Positions 1 through 8,923 of a stretch of 64,000 nt of DNA are shown here, piece by piece. Within the stretch, counting starts at the first letter, position 1, and every line of letters begins with the position of its first letter. The stretch is from NCBI RefSeq assembly GCF_000521505.1, contig NZ_CP003915.1, positions 248,001-312,000 of the forward strand. Direction: 5' to 3'. A program made the translations under genes and the position numbers. The notes beneath the pieces are model-generated. The model saw only the letters and a list, made by a program, of their open reading frames with translations. It ran no database searches and was not told the DNA's origin. The stretch is from Advenella mimigardefordensis DPN7 (GTDB taxonomy: Bacteria; Pseudomonadota; Gammaproteobacteria; Burkholderiales; Burkholderiaceae_B).

Positions 1-762
1 CATAATCGCATTCTGACGCCCTCCATCATGGGGTTTGACGCGCTCTATACCCTGATCCAGGCGGTGGCGATTTTCTGGTTTGGCATGACGGCAGGCGGGC
101 AACTGGAGGTGACGGGCAAGTTCGTACTGGAAGTGAGCCTGATGACCGTTTTCGCCTGCCTGTTATTTCAATGGATTTTTTCCGGTGCATCTCATAGCCT
201 GCATCTGCTGTTGCTGGTGGGGATTGTGTTCGGCTTGTTGTTTCGCAGCCTGTCCGGTCTGATGGTCCGGATGATCGACCCCAACGAATTTTTGTTTTTG
301 CAGGACAAAATGTTTGCCAGCTTCAATGCCATTCGCACCAATCTGCTGCTGGCATCGGTGGTGATGGTTGGGGCTGCGTCGCTGATCGGCTGGCGGCAGC
401 GCCGCGCCTATGATGTGCTATCGCTTGGCCGCGACGTAGCGGTCAACCTGGGCATCCATTACCGCAAGACGCTGTGGCTTACGCTTGTGCTGATTGCAGT
501 GATGGTGTCGGTGTCGACGGCGCTGGTGGGGCCGGTTACGTTTTTTGGTTTGCTGGTGAGTAATCTCGCCTACATGATCATGCAAACCGACAAGCATAAA
601 TATACGGTGCCGGCTGCTGTGCTGCTGGGTATTATTGCATTGGTAGGCGGTCAGACGGTACTGGAGCACGGGCTGGCTTTGAATACCACGGTCAGCGTCG
701 TGATCGAGTTTATTGGCGGGCTGATGTTTATCGCACTGATTGTGCGCAAGGGACAACGATGA
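1..762 (+). CDS. Iron-chelate ABC transporter permease (FecCD family), 5' end outside window
   Basis: Inner-membrane permease of a siderophore-type ABC importer. The frame is open from base 1 (reads HNRILTPSIMG), so the ATG at 28 is internal and roughly the first 65-80 residues of a family protein of about 315-320 residues are missing. The visible part is strongly hydrophobic, with several membrane segments and the conserved stretch GPVTFFGLLVSN near the predicted ATPase-contact region. It resembles the VctG/YclO/FatC branch, whose members carry catecholate or anguibactin-type iron complexes; the substrate here is not known. Its stop codon overlaps the next ATG as ATGA (759-762), which indicates translational coupling to the ATPase. 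Confidence 0.9.
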   Translation, partial: HNRILTPSIMGFDALYTLIQAVAIFWFGMTAGGQLEVTGKFVLEVSLMTVFACLLFQWIFSGASHSLHLLLLVGIVFGLLFRSLSGLMVRMIDPNEFLFLQDKMFASFNAIRTNLLLASVVMVGAASLIGWRQRRAYDVLSLGRDVAVNLGIHYRKTLWLTLVLIAVMVSVSTALVGPVTFFGLLVSNLAYMIMQTDKHKYTVPAAVLLGIIALVGGQTVLEHGLALNTTVSVVIEFIGGLMFIALIVRKGQR

Positions 763-1517
763 TAAAGGTCAATGGTGTCAGCAAAGAATATGCAAAGCTG
801 CGCGTGGTGGATGACGTTTCAGTTGAGATTCCCCGGGGTGGTGTGACGTCGATTGTCGGCCCGAATGGTGCCGGCAAATCCACATTACTGGGTATGATCA
901 GTCGCCTGCTGCCCATGTCGACAGGATCGGTGGAGGTGGGCGGGCTGGATATCACCCGTACCGATACGGCAGAACTGGCACGGCATTTGTCTATCCTGCG
1001 TCAGGACAATCATCTGCCCCTGCGGTTGACGGTACAGGATGTCGTAGCATTTGGCCGGTATCCGCACACACAGGGTCGCCTGACGGTGGAGGATCGCAGT
1101 CATATCGAACGCGCTATCGCCTATCTGAATCTCAATGGACTGGAGCAGCGTTTTCTGGATGAACTTTCGGGCGGACAGCGTCAGCGCGCCTTCATCGCCA
1201 TGGTGCTGTGTCAGGATACGGAATATGTCCTGCTGGATGAGCCGCTGAACAGCCTGGACATGAAAAATGCAGTCGACATCATGAAAGTGATGCGCCGCGC
1301 CGCCGACCAGTTGCATAAGACGGTTGTGATGGTGCTGCACGACATCAACTTTGCGTCCTGCTATTCGGATCTTATTATCGGGATGCGCAATGGACGGGTT
1401 GTACACCAAGGTACGCCGCAGACGTTCATCCAGCCGCCGGTGCTCAAAGAGCTATATGGACTGGATGTGGTAGTACACGAATGGCAGAATAACCGCATTT
1501 GTGTTCATTACACCTGA
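759..1517 (+). CDS. Iron-chelate ABC transporter ATP-binding protein
   Basis: Cytoplasmic ATPase that would energise the adjacent FecCD permease. Visible motifs are Walker A GPNGAGKST (about residues 35-43), signature LSGGQRQR (about 137-144), Walker B YVLLDEP (about 157-163) and the switch histidine in VLHDIN. At 252 residues it has normal length for the FepC/VctC/YclP group, and the segment LRQDNHLPLRLTV is typical of the VctC/YclP branch. It is the last gene of the operon seen here; the periplasmic binding protein and second permease presumably lie upstream of the window. The stop codon falls in the first unit of a short tandem repeat (1510-1557). Confidence 0.93.
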   Translation: MIKVNGVSKEYAKLRVVDDVSVEIPRGGVTSIVGPNGAGKSTLLGMISRLLPMSTGSVEVGGLDITRTDTAELARHLSILRQDNHLPLRLTVQDVVAFGRYPHTQGRLTVEDRSHIERAIAYLNLNGLEQRFLDELSGGQRQRAFIAMVLCQDTEYVLLDEPLNSLDMKNAVDIMKVMRRAADQLHKTVVMVLHDINFASCYSDLIIGMRNGRVVHQGTPQTFIQPPVLKELYGLDVVVHEWQNNRICVHYT

Positions 1518-1557
1518 AATAACACCTGACATAACACCGGAAATAACAGCTGAGATA
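1510..1557. repeat. Four tandem 12-bp units
   Basis: Four consecutive 12-bp units read ACACCTGAAATA, ACACCTGACATA, ACACCGGAAATA and ACAGCTGAGATA. The first contains the stop codon of the ABC ATPase gene. The units have drifted by one to three bases. No function is evident; a slipped-strand duplication at the gene end is the simplest reading. Confidence 0.85.
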
Positions 1558-1707
1558 ATACTGCGTGCAAGCGTGCCCTGCGTTGGCCGAAGCGCGATGC
1601 GCTTATGAACAGACCTGCTTGCGCCGCAGCCTGTCGTGCCCGGTCAATCGGTGCCGGAGCTCCTGGCGCAAGTTGGTACATCCCCTGGCGCCAGGGACGC
1701 GGATGCT

Positions 1708-4203
1708 TTATCGGGATGTCGAATCAGGGCGCGGGGTGTCGTCCACCTGGCGCTCTCCATCTTCATCAGGCACCCGCTGCTCCAGTTCATTACCCAGAAC
1801 ATCTTCAGAGCCATCACGGCGCGGCGCCAGTTTACGTGGCGTATGTCCGGCTGCTGGTGCCTTGCCTTTGGGCGGTTGCGTGCGGTCGGCCTTGCGTCCC
1901 AGGTCCACGCTTGCGGAAGGTGCATTGCCGTCCTTGTCCTGTCCAAAATAAACCACGGTGTGCGGGTAGGGCAGTTCGATATTGGCGGCGTTGAAATGTT
2001 TCTTGACCAGACGGTTATAGCCGCGTTGTACGGCCCATTGCATGCCCGGCGTGGTTTTGATCAGTACACGAATCGTGACGCCGCGCTCATTGATGGCCGT
2101 CACGCCAGGAATGGTGATCTCTTCCAGAATCTCGGGCGACAGTACTTCGTCCTGCATCAGTTCCGCAAACGCGGCACGCAGATGGTCGATGGCATCGTCT
2201 ACATTCTCCCGATGGGCAATGGTGTATTCACCCATATGATAGGAAAAATCACGCATGTGGTTGGCGACCACGTCAACCGATGAGAAAGGAATCAGGTGAT
2301 AGCCGCCGTCCATGGTGCGAATGCCCACCGAGCGGATGGTCATTTTTTCAACGGTGCCGAACACGCCGCCTGCTTCCACAACATCATTCACGTTCATGCC
2401 GTTTTCAAGCTGGATGAAAATGCCGGTGATAATATCCTGCACCAGTTTTTGCGCACCAAAACCAATGGCCAGACCCACCACACCGGCACCGGCGATCAGC
2501 GGGCCGATATTGATGCCGATCTGCGAGAGCAGAATCAGGATGGTCATGGTGACAATCACAATCAGCGCGGCATTGCGAAACAGCGACAGCAGTGTTTTCT
2601 CGCGGGCGCTGGGCGCGCGTTTGCCGGTGCCGCTAAGCCGGCTTTCAATGATGCTGGCAATCACGGTCCATGCCAGTGCTGCAATCAGCAGAATGATGGC
2701 CACATGCACCACGGCACTGATGGTGGCGCGACCCGATGTGGACGCAACCCAGGCAGACAGGTCGAATGCATGCCAGGCGTCCAGCACAAACAGCACGACG
2801 ATGATAAGCGTAAGCAGGCGCAGGCCTTTAAGGGTGGCCGGAACGTATGAGTTGACGCGCGCTTCCAACAGTGGCAGGCGGGTACGAAGGTCATCAGACA
2901 GCCGGATTGGGTGGCTCAGAATAGCGGTCAGAATGGCAGAGACCAGCAAACCCAGTGCGATGGCAATCAGGCTTTGTACCGTCGCGCGCGCCATGAATGG
3001 CAGAGCATCCACCGGATCAACCTGACTGACAACCAGCAGCACGGTGAAATAGATGATGGCCAGGATATGCCAGATACGGGCCAGCAGACGCAGCATTGTG
3101 GCAAAAAAAGCAGTGGAAGCCTGCTCGGCACGTTCGACGATACGGCCTCGGATCAGGGCACGGTTATTCCAGATCACACGCAAAGCATAAAGGTACATGC
3201 CAAGCATGATCAGCAGACCGACCAGATTTCCCAGAGCGGCGGTGAACAGGGCAGTAACCAGCGGTACGATGACCAGCATACCGTAGCCGGTAATGCCCAC
3301 CAGGCTGGATAGCCAGCCGTTCCAGTACACGGCCACTTCGTCGCGCATGGCAAACAGCCGCAATTGTGGGAAGCGTGTTGCAAACACCGTGCGCACCAGT
3401 GCTCTGGCCACTTCGACGGCGACAAAGGCATTCACGAAGAGCGATTCGAAGGTACCCACTGTTGCGTTGGGTCCTGCAACGGCCAGTGCCACGCTATAGC
3501 CTACAACACCGGCAAGGGCAATGGCGGCAACATCAACAATGAGTGCGCCAATGACAGCTGCAATTTTTTTCAACGTTGCTGGCTGGGCCAGGCGACGTCG
3601 GCCCGGGGCCGTGGCGGGCTGGCCGGCCCAGTGATTGATCATGGCGAAAATACGCGCGGCCAGCAGGCGCAACACGACAAAGGCGATGACTGTGGCGGCG
3701 ATAACCAATGCAACATTGATAAGCGCTGATTTCCAGTCGCGCATGCCAGCGCCGCCCGTCCCTTCACCGCGCGCCATGGAGCCGATTGCAGCCGCTGCAT
3801 CGCCCATATCATTTAAAAGCTTGGTCAGAAAGAACTGGGTGCTGTCGGCCACCCTGCGTGGCAATGAGTCATCAAAGTTGCTTTGTGTCTGGGTGTTTGC
3901 TGTGTTACCGGACGCAGCCTGCTGCGCAGCGGGTGCCTGCGCACGCAATTGCTCTATGAGTTGCTTGCGCGTGTTTTCATTCTCCAGCAAATCGGCCAGC
4001 TGCGCGGCGGAGGCGGTAGCGGTTTCGGAGGAAGGGGGAGTCTGGGCGCCTGCAGTGTTCAACTGCAGCAGTGCAGCGAACAGCAGTAAAAACGGGAAAA
4101 ATAACCGGAGAAAATGGGTGGATAGACGGGCGGAAAAGGGTCTGGCCGTTTGCACGCCCGTTAGTCTGGATGTCTGCGACCCTGTCGCGAATTGTTCAGG
4201 CAC
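1708..4203 (-). CDS. Large MscS-family mechanosensitive channel protein (YbiO-like)
   Basis: Inner-membrane channel of the MscS family with an extended N-terminal region, 831 residues from the chosen start, compared with 286 for MscS itself. A signal peptide (hydrophobic FLRLFFPFLLLFAALLQL, likely cleavage after AGA) leads into a Gln/Ala-rich periplasmic stretch, then many membrane spans. The glycine-rich pore helix GAGVVGLAIGFGAQKLVQD lies around residues 570-600, followed by the beta domain and C-terminal alpha/beta domain. The C-terminal tail after about residue 765 is charged and probably disordered. I chose the GTG at 4201-4203 because AAGGAGGT (4210-4217) sits 6 nt upstream; a TTG at 4264-4266 in the same frame has no such site. 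Role by family: release of solutes on hypo-osmotic shock. Confidence 0.9.
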   Translation of the reverse strand: MPEQFATGSQTSRLTGVQTARPFSARLSTHFLRLFFPFLLLFAALLQLNTAGAQTPPSSETATASAAQLADLLENENTRKQLIEQLRAQAPAAQQAASGNTANTQTQSNFDDSLPRRVADSTQFFLTKLLNDMGDAAAAIGSMARGEGTGGAGMRDWKSALINVALVIAATVIAFVVLRLLAARIFAMINHWAGQPATAPGRRRLAQPATLKKIAAVIGALIVDVAAIALAGVVGYSVALAVAGPNATVGTFESLFVNAFVAVEVARALVRTVFATRFPQLRLFAMRDEVAVYWNGWLSSLVGITGYGMLVIVPLVTALFTAALGNLVGLLIMLGMYLYALRVIWNNRALIRGRIVERAEQASTAFFATMLRLLARIWHILAIIYFTVLLVVSQVDPVDALPFMARATVQSLIAIALGLLVSAILTAILSHPIRLSDDLRTRLPLLEARVNSYVPATLKGLRLLTLIIVVLFVLDAWHAFDLSAWVASTSGRATISAVVHVAIILLIAALAWTVIASIIESRLSGTGKRAPSAREKTLLSLFRNAALIVIVTMTILILLSQIGINIGPLIAGAGVVGLAIGFGAQKLVQDIITGIFIQLENGMNVNDVVEAGGVFGTVEKMTIRSVGIRTMDGGYHLIPFSSVDVVANHMRDFSYHMGEYTIAHRENVDDAIDHLRAAFAELMQDEVLSPEILEEITIPGVTAINERGVTIRVLIKTTPGMQWAVQRGYNRLVKKHFNAANIELPYPHTVVYFGQDKDGNAPSASVDLGRKADRTQPPKGKAPAAGHTPRKLAPRRDGSEDVLGNELEQRVPDEDGERQVDDTPRPDSTSR

Positions 4204-4444
4204 TACGCTACCTCCTTGTCCAATAGGGTGACCCAGAGGCCGGCAGCTGTGAAGACCTGATGACAATTGAAATGGGGGGCTGTGCTATTTACAGCAACGG
4301 CGCGACGACACGCCCGACAGGCATCTCTCACTGGTAGGTGGCACGCTGGCTCCGGATACCATACGGTAACACGATTGTTCCGTTCATTGAAAGCCGCAGG
4401 CCGGCTTCCAGGGCGATCCGGTGTCGGGCAGTGCCGGTTGATGC

Positions 4445-5179
4445 CTAGCGCCCGCCTGCCAGATCAATAAACGAGCCGGTTACGTATGACGCTTCATCGG
4501 ATAGCAGCCAGGCAATGGCCGAGGCGACCTCTTCCGGCTGGCCGCCGCGCAGCATGGGAATCTGGCTGCTGATGCGATCCACCCGGCCGGGTTCGCCGCC
4601 ATCGGCATGGATATCGGTATAGATAAATCCCGGTCGAACACAGTTGACCCGGATTCCCTGCGGAGCCAGCTCCAGTGACAGGCCGCGCGTGAATACATCA
4701 ACGGCACCCTTGGATGCCGCGTAATCCACATATTCGCCGGCAGAGCCGGTACGTGACGCCACCGAGGACACGTTGACGATAGCGCACCCGGGCTGCATGC
4801 GTTTGAGCGCTTCCCTGCTGCACAGAAAATAGCTGGTCACATTGGTGGTGAGGGTTTTATTAATGCGTTCCGCATCCATTTCGGTGACTTTCATCTGTTT
4901 GAACAGCACGCCGACATTATTCACCAGGTGCGTGACCGGCCCTATCAGCTCGTCCATTTCGGCAAAGAGCCGTACGACCTGCGTCTCGTCAGAAACGTCG
5001 GCAGCAATGGCAATGCAGGGAACGGAAAACTGCTCCCGGATGTGCGCAACCAGGGTTTCGGCTGCCTGTTCATTCCGATGATAATTAATACAAATGCCAT
5101 ATCCCCGCGCGGCCAGATATTTGGCAGTTGCCGCGCCAATGCCGCGACTGCCGCCGGTGATCAATGCCGTTTTTTCCAT
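4445..5179 (-). CDS. SDR-family NAD(P)-dependent oxidoreductase
   Basis: Classical short-chain dehydrogenase, 244 residues. Shows the cofactor motif TGGSRGIG (residues 8-15), the NNVG structural motif, an SSVAS segment carrying the catalytic Ser and the YAASKG Tyr/Lys pair near residue 155. The C-terminal YVTGSFIDLAGGR is the usual SDR end, with the final Gly-Gly-Arg close to the FabG/glucose-dehydrogenase style. The start is supported by AGGAGA just upstream. Substrate cannot be told from sequence; the gene stands alone, so its neighbours give no pathway. Confidence 0.9.
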   Translation of the reverse strand: MEKTALITGGSRGIGAATAKYLAARGYGICINYHRNEQAAETLVAHIREQFSVPCIAIAADVSDETQVVRLFAEMDELIGPVTHLVNNVGVLFKQMKVTEMDAERINKTLTTNVTSYFLCSREALKRMQPGCAIVNVSSVASRTGSAGEYVDYAASKGAVDVFTRGLSLELAPQGIRVNCVRPGFIYTDIHADGGEPGRVDRISSQIPMLRGGQPEEVASAIAWLLSDEASYVTGSFIDLAGGR

Positions 5180-5299
5180 TTTGTTCTCCTGAGTTTAATC
5201 CTGTCGCGATGTCAGATCATACAGGCAGGCTTATTCATGAGTAAAGCGGGTCGGCATCCCCGGCGCGTTTCATCAACGGCAATGTAGTGCAGTGGTGGA

Positions 5300-5740
5300 T
5301 CAGGCCTGCGTCGCCTGTTCTGCCGGCTGCATGGCAACCATCCATTCCATGCCGTAACGGTCTTTAAGCATACCGAACCAGGGAGAGAAAAAGGTTTCGC
5401 CCAGTGCCATGGTGACGGTGCCGCCCTCGGCCAGTGCGTTGAACATCCGTGTGGCCTCTTCCTTGCTTTCCGGAGTAACCGACAGTGAGAATCCGCTAAA
5501 GGTACTCGCGCCGCCGCAGCCATCGGATGCCATGAGTATGCTGCTGCCAATGCTAAAGCTCGCGTGCATGATCTTGTTGTCATAGTCGGCGGGAATGGTG
5601 CCTGGCGGCGGGGCTTCGGGACTTTCGCCGAAGCGCATCATCATACTGACCCTGGCGCCAACGGCTTCTTTGTAAAAATTGAGGGCTTCTTCGCAGGTGC
5701 CGCCGAAAAAGAGATAGGGAGTGACAGATTTCTGGTTCAT
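5300..5740 (-). CDS. VOC-family (PhnB-like) protein
   Basis: Small cytosolic protein of the vicinal oxygen chelate fold (glyoxalase/bleomycin-resistance superfamily), PhnB-like branch, 146 residues. Typical features are the N-terminal YLFFGGTCEEALNFYKEA, the middle KIMHASFSIG segment, the NALAEGGTVTMALGETFFSPWFGMLKDRYGMEWMV C-terminal half (the W.G...D.YG.W pattern) and the expected length. Function of this branch is unclear; it is often annotated as a 3-demethylubiquinone methyltransferase-like domain but lacks a methyltransferase fold. Start supported by AGGAAAA upstream. A second, diverged PhnB-like gene follows upstream on the same strand after 150 bp. Confidence 0.87.
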   Translation of the reverse strand: MNQKSVTPYLFFGGTCEEALNFYKEAVGARVSMMMRFGESPEAPPPGTIPADYDNKIMHASFSIGSSILMASDGCGGASTFSGFSLSVTPESKEEATRMFNALAEGGTVTMALGETFFSPWFGMLKDRYGMEWMVAMQPAEQATQA

Positions 5741-5890
5741 GATATTTTCCTGATAGGGTTACTGCTGTAAACAGTGAGGCGCCAATAAATAGTACGGGGT
5801 TGAAATCGTGTGAGCAAAAATGAATCTATTGAAAGCGGTTGTATAGATTAAATCGTACAGCCCGGATGAACAGGCTTTCGTTGTGTTGAT

Positions 5891-6388
5891 TTACGCCGCA
5901 TCAGCCGCCTGCTGCAATGCGCCTATGTCCAGTTTCTTCATTGGTAGCAAGGCTTCCATCACGCGCTGCGCACGCGCCGGGTCGGTCAGCAGGGAGGGGA
6001 GTATGGCGGGTACGATCTGCCATGACAGGCCGTAACGATCCTTGAGCCAGCCACACTGCTGTGCAGATGGGTCACCACCTTCATTTAAGGCTGCCCAGTA
6101 TGTGTCCAGTTCTTCCTGAGTCTCACAGTGCACCTGCAGTGAGATGGCTTCGTTGAATTTGAAAATGGGACCGCCATTGAGCGCAGTAAAAGGCAAGCCT
6201 GCCAGTTCGAAGGAAACGGTGAGTACACTGCCTTCTGGTCTGCCGCTTACCTCGGTCATTTTTTTGCCCAGATAATAGGTGGTCTGGGTGATTCTGGCGT
6301 CAGGAAAAATGCCGGTATAGAACTGTGCCGCAGCTTCGGCCTGATCATCGAACCAGAGGCAGGGTGAAATTTTCGAAGTGATTATCAT
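5891..6388 (-). CDS. VOC-family (PhnB-like) protein, second copy
   Basis: Second PhnB-like VOC protein, 165 residues from the chosen start. It opens with ISPCLWFDDQAEAAAQFYTGIFPD and has the conserved CGWLKDRYGLSWQIVP element. I place the start at the ATG at 6386-6388, preceded by AAGGAG with a 6-nt spacer; an in-frame ATG at 6421 would add 11 residues with no clear ribosome site. It is clearly diverged from its neighbour at 5300-5740, so the pair is more likely an old duplication or functional grouping than a recent copy. Role unknown. Confidence 0.87.
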   Translation of the reverse strand: MIITSKISPCLWFDDQAEAAAQFYTGIFPDARITQTTYYLGKKMTEVSGRPEGSVLTVSFELAGLPFTALNGGPIFKFNEAISLQVHCETQEELDTYWAALNEGGDPSAQQCGWLKDRYGLSWQIVPAILPSLLTDPARAQRVMEALLPMKKLDIGALQQAADAA

Positions 6389-6681
6389 GTTGGGCTCCTT
6401 TTGCATACTGCGATATTTCAAACGTAATAGTGAGAATCGGGAAGGAAATGTTCTCTACCCGATTCGATCGCTTTGTTGCATGTCGTCAGTATGTGCAGGA
6501 ACCGATTGTCGGTAAATAGGCAGATGCGTCATTCTGCAAGGGGAGATACGGCAGCCTTCAATGGCAGATGAAACGCATGTTAAAAGTACGTTAATAGTGG
6601 CGTAACAGCCGGCTAAAACAGCCGCTTAAGTGGCGTGTCGTGGCGCAGCGCAGCACGGCCTTGTAGCCTTGCTGCGACTGC

Positions 6682-8682
6682 TTAGTGCGCTTGTGAATCG
6701 GCCCGGGTGAGTTGCCGGTAGACCGTACTGCGATGCAGGCCCAATTCTCTGGCGGTTTTGCTGACATTGCCCCGGTTTTTGGTGAGCGCCTGTCTGATCC
6801 GCAGGGCCTGTAAATCTTTTAAACTGACCTCGGGCAAGGGGCTTTCTGACGCTGGCAATGTGTCGTTCGCTTGCGTTGCGTCGACCTGTTCCTTAGCGCT
6901 CGCGGCAGTCTCTTGTGCTGCCTCCCTGTCTGCATGTGTGGTCGTTGATGTTGTGGCGCTGGCAGTTGCGGGCGCGGGTGCGGGCGATGGCTTGAGCAGA
7001 TGGGTTGGCAATGATTCAGGATGAATAACGCTGCCGGCGGGTAAAAAGGCGATCAGCGTTTTCAGCACGGACCGCAATTGTCGGTAGTTGCCGGGCCAAT
7101 GATAGGCGCAAAGGGTATCGAGCGCCTCATCGGCGAATATCAGGCTCGGGGTACTTTCATTGCGTCTGAGTTCGGCGCAGATAAAGGTGCGCAGGTCTGC
7201 GCGAAAACGTAATGCCGGCAATTGAACCAGATGGTCCTGGATACGGTAGTAAAGGTCCTGGCGGAAATTGTCTTCCTGGCTGAGTGTGTCCGATAGCTGA
7301 TTGGTGGCGCTAATCAGCCCAAACTGGACGGGCCATGTTTTATCGGATCCCAATGGTTGCACAACGCGTTCCTGCAGCACGCGCAGCAGGCGCGATTGCA
7401 GTTGTAATGGCATATCGCCAATCTCATCCAGGAACAACACACCGCCATTGGCTTCGCGCAGGCGACCGCGAGAGCCATTGCGCTGGGCTCCGGTGAAGGC
7501 GCCGGGTTCGTAGCCGAACAATTCAGCTTCAATCAGGCTTTCAGGCAGTGCAGCGCAGTTGATTGCCACAAACGGACCATCGCGCCAGCGGCTGTGCGCG
7601 TGCAGATGGCGGGCAAAAACTTCTTTACCGGTGCCGGTCTCTCCCAGTAGCAAAACAGCCAGATCGGCATTGATGGCCAGCGCACTCTGGCGCAACTGCT
7701 GCTGTAGCACCGGCTCCAGCGATGGCAACGGCGGCAGTGATGCGGCCGGGGTGTTACGGCTTTTCGCGGGTACGGTTTGCTCCGGCGTGGCGCGGTCGTC
7801 CGGTGAGGGTTGCACAGGGGCGCGTGTCGTCAGGCCGATGCGTTCAAACTGCAGGGTGGCATACAGTGCAGAACCGTCAGCGCAATAACTGAGCATGGGT
7901 TGCGCCTGTAGTTGTTTCCAGGCGGGCAGCCATTTTTCTACCGGCTCGTCCAGCAGGACAGCCAGAGGGACATTCAGCAGTTCGGCTGCGGTTTCATTGG
8001 CCCCCACAATCTGCTGATCGGAAATGAGCAGCGTACCGCATTGCGTTGCGTTGATCGCTCCCGCATGACGTTGAAACTGCAGGCGCGCAATGTGCGTACC
8101 GGCCAGATCCAGAATATGGTTGCCGATCTGTCTTGCGGTGACACGAACCAGATCGCCGGTGTAGTCCGGCAGTGTGCGGGTGTCGCCGGAAATATCCAGT
8201 ACCCCAAGGATTTCGCCACGAGGTGAATGGATGGGCGCGGCATGACAACTGAGAATCCGGTTGCAGGGTAAAAAGTGTTCCTGGCCGAGTACACGGGTAA
8301 AGCCGTTTTCGATCAGGGCCGTGCCGATGGCATTGGTGCCACGATGGCCTTCGGCCCAGCTGGCGCCGGGTCGCAGAGTGACCTGATCAGCCTTATGCAG
8401 AAAGTCGTTATTCCCGGTGGCGTGCAGGATGACGCCGCTGGCATCGGAGAGCAGGAGTATGCCCTGCGCCTGCGCGGCGAGGCTGCTGGCGGTGGCGATA
8501 TGCGGCGCAGCCGTTTGCAGCAGGCTGGCGTACTGATCCAGACGGGTATCAAGATCGGCCCGACCCAGCAACACCGGTTCGTCTGGCAGCGTATTGGCCT
8601 GTTTTTCACAACGTTCCCAGGAACGTTGAATCGGCGCGTTAGGCTGCACCGTGCCGGCAGAGTTCAGCGAATGATGCAACAT
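6682..8682 (-). CDS. acoR: Sigma-54-dependent transcriptional activator, AcoR type
   Basis: Activator of RpoN-dependent transcription, 666 residues. Order of parts: N-terminal GAF-like sensor (about 60-190, with the AcoR-type RPGASWAEGHRGTNAIGTAL stretch), a PAS-like region (about 205-280), the AAA+ domain with Walker A GETGTGKE, an intact GAFTGA loop for sigma-54 contact and Walker B LFLDEIGD, then an Ala/Thr-rich linker and a Fis-type helix-turn-helix at the C-terminus (NRGNVSKTARELGLHRSTVYRQL). AGGAG sits just upstream of the ATG. It is divergent from an acetaldehyde dehydrogenase gene that has a sigma-54 promoter, so that gene is the obvious target. In relatives AcoR responds to acetoin, ethanol or acetaldehyde; the effector here is inferred. 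Confidence 0.92.
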   Translation of the reverse strand: MLHHSLNSAGTVQPNAPIQRSWERCEKQANTLPDEPVLLGRADLDTRLDQYASLLQTAAPHIATASSLAAQAQGILLLSDASGVILHATGNNDFLHKADQVTLRPGASWAEGHRGTNAIGTALIENGFTRVLGQEHFLPCNRILSCHAAPIHSPRGEILGVLDISGDTRTLPDYTGDLVRVTARQIGNHILDLAGTHIARLQFQRHAGAINATQCGTLLISDQQIVGANETAAELLNVPLAVLLDEPVEKWLPAWKQLQAQPMLSYCADGSALYATLQFERIGLTTRAPVQPSPDDRATPEQTVPAKSRNTPAASLPPLPSLEPVLQQQLRQSALAINADLAVLLLGETGTGKEVFARHLHAHSRWRDGPFVAINCAALPESLIEAELFGYEPGAFTGAQRNGSRGRLREANGGVLFLDEIGDMPLQLQSRLLRVLQERVVQPLGSDKTWPVQFGLISATNQLSDTLSQEDNFRQDLYYRIQDHLVQLPALRFRADLRTFICAELRRNESTPSLIFADEALDTLCAYHWPGNYRQLRSVLKTLIAFLPAGSVIHPESLPTHLLKPSPAPAPATASATTSTTTHADREAAQETAASAKEQVDATQANDTLPASESPLPEVSLKDLQALRIRQALTKNRGNVSKTARELGLHRSTVYRQLTRADSQAH

Positions 8683-8697
8683 CGTAGTCTCCTGATG

Positions 8698-8714
8698 TGT
8701 TGCAAAAATCGACA
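8698..8714. promoter_or_regulatory. Candidate AcoR upstream activating site 1
   Basis: Inverted repeat TGTTG-N7-CGACA in the divergent region between the activator gene and the aldehyde dehydrogenase. It shares architecture and near-identical arms with the site at 8739-8755, 41 bp away centre to centre, about four helical turns. This site lies immediately in front of the activator gene, so binding could also affect its own transcription. Confidence 0.6.
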
Positions 8715-8738
8715 GCTGTTGCTTGTGTTGCCTGTTGC

Positions 8739-8755
8739 TGTCGTAAATTGCGACA
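8739..8755. promoter_or_regulatory. Candidate AcoR upstream activating site 2
   Basis: Perfect inverted repeat TGTCG-N7-CGACA, about 85 bp upstream of the -24 element at 8839. Distance and paired arrangement fit an enhancer for a sigma-54 activator. Between the two sites lies a run of TGTTGC copies (8717-8738) that may add half sites. Confidence 0.65.
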
Positions 8756-8838
8756 TTTTTTGCTCTGTTTTGCGTGCCGCAGGTTGTTTGTGAAAACTAT
8801 TCTACTCCAAAAAATGGCTTTGCAGCCTGCCGACAATA

Positions 8839-8854
8839 TGGCATGGAATTTGCT
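8839..8854 (+). promoter_or_regulatory. Sigma-54 (-24/-12) promoter of the aldehyde dehydrogenase gene
   Basis: TGGCATG-N4-TTGCT matches the RpoN consensus TGGCACG-N4-TTGCW with one difference, including the invariant GG and GC at the proper 10-bp spacing. Transcription would start near 8866, about 58 bp upstream of the ATG at 8924. Its position next to a sigma-54 activator gene makes the call strong. Confidence 0.85.
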
Positions 8855-8923
8855 CCATGGAAAGAGCAGCACGAGGTCGCAACGGCCCGCGCCATTTTAA
8901 AAATGAATATCAGGAGATAAGAC

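Noticed and set aside
1510-1557. Possible CRISPR-like array
   Set aside because: Units are 12 bp, directly adjacent with no spacers, and no cas genes occur anywhere in the window. The same applies to the 8-bp repeat at 34271-34294.
1565-2283. Several overlapping plus-strand frames near the start of the MscS region
   Set aside because: They are Cys/Arg/Ser-rich shadows of the minus-strand MscS gene and the adjacent gap, without ribosome sites.
4204-4266. TTG start at 4264-4266 for the MscS-type protein
   Set aside because: The GTG at 4201-4203 has a consensus ribosome site 6 nt upstream that lies inside the extra segment; the upstream residues do not help the signal peptide.
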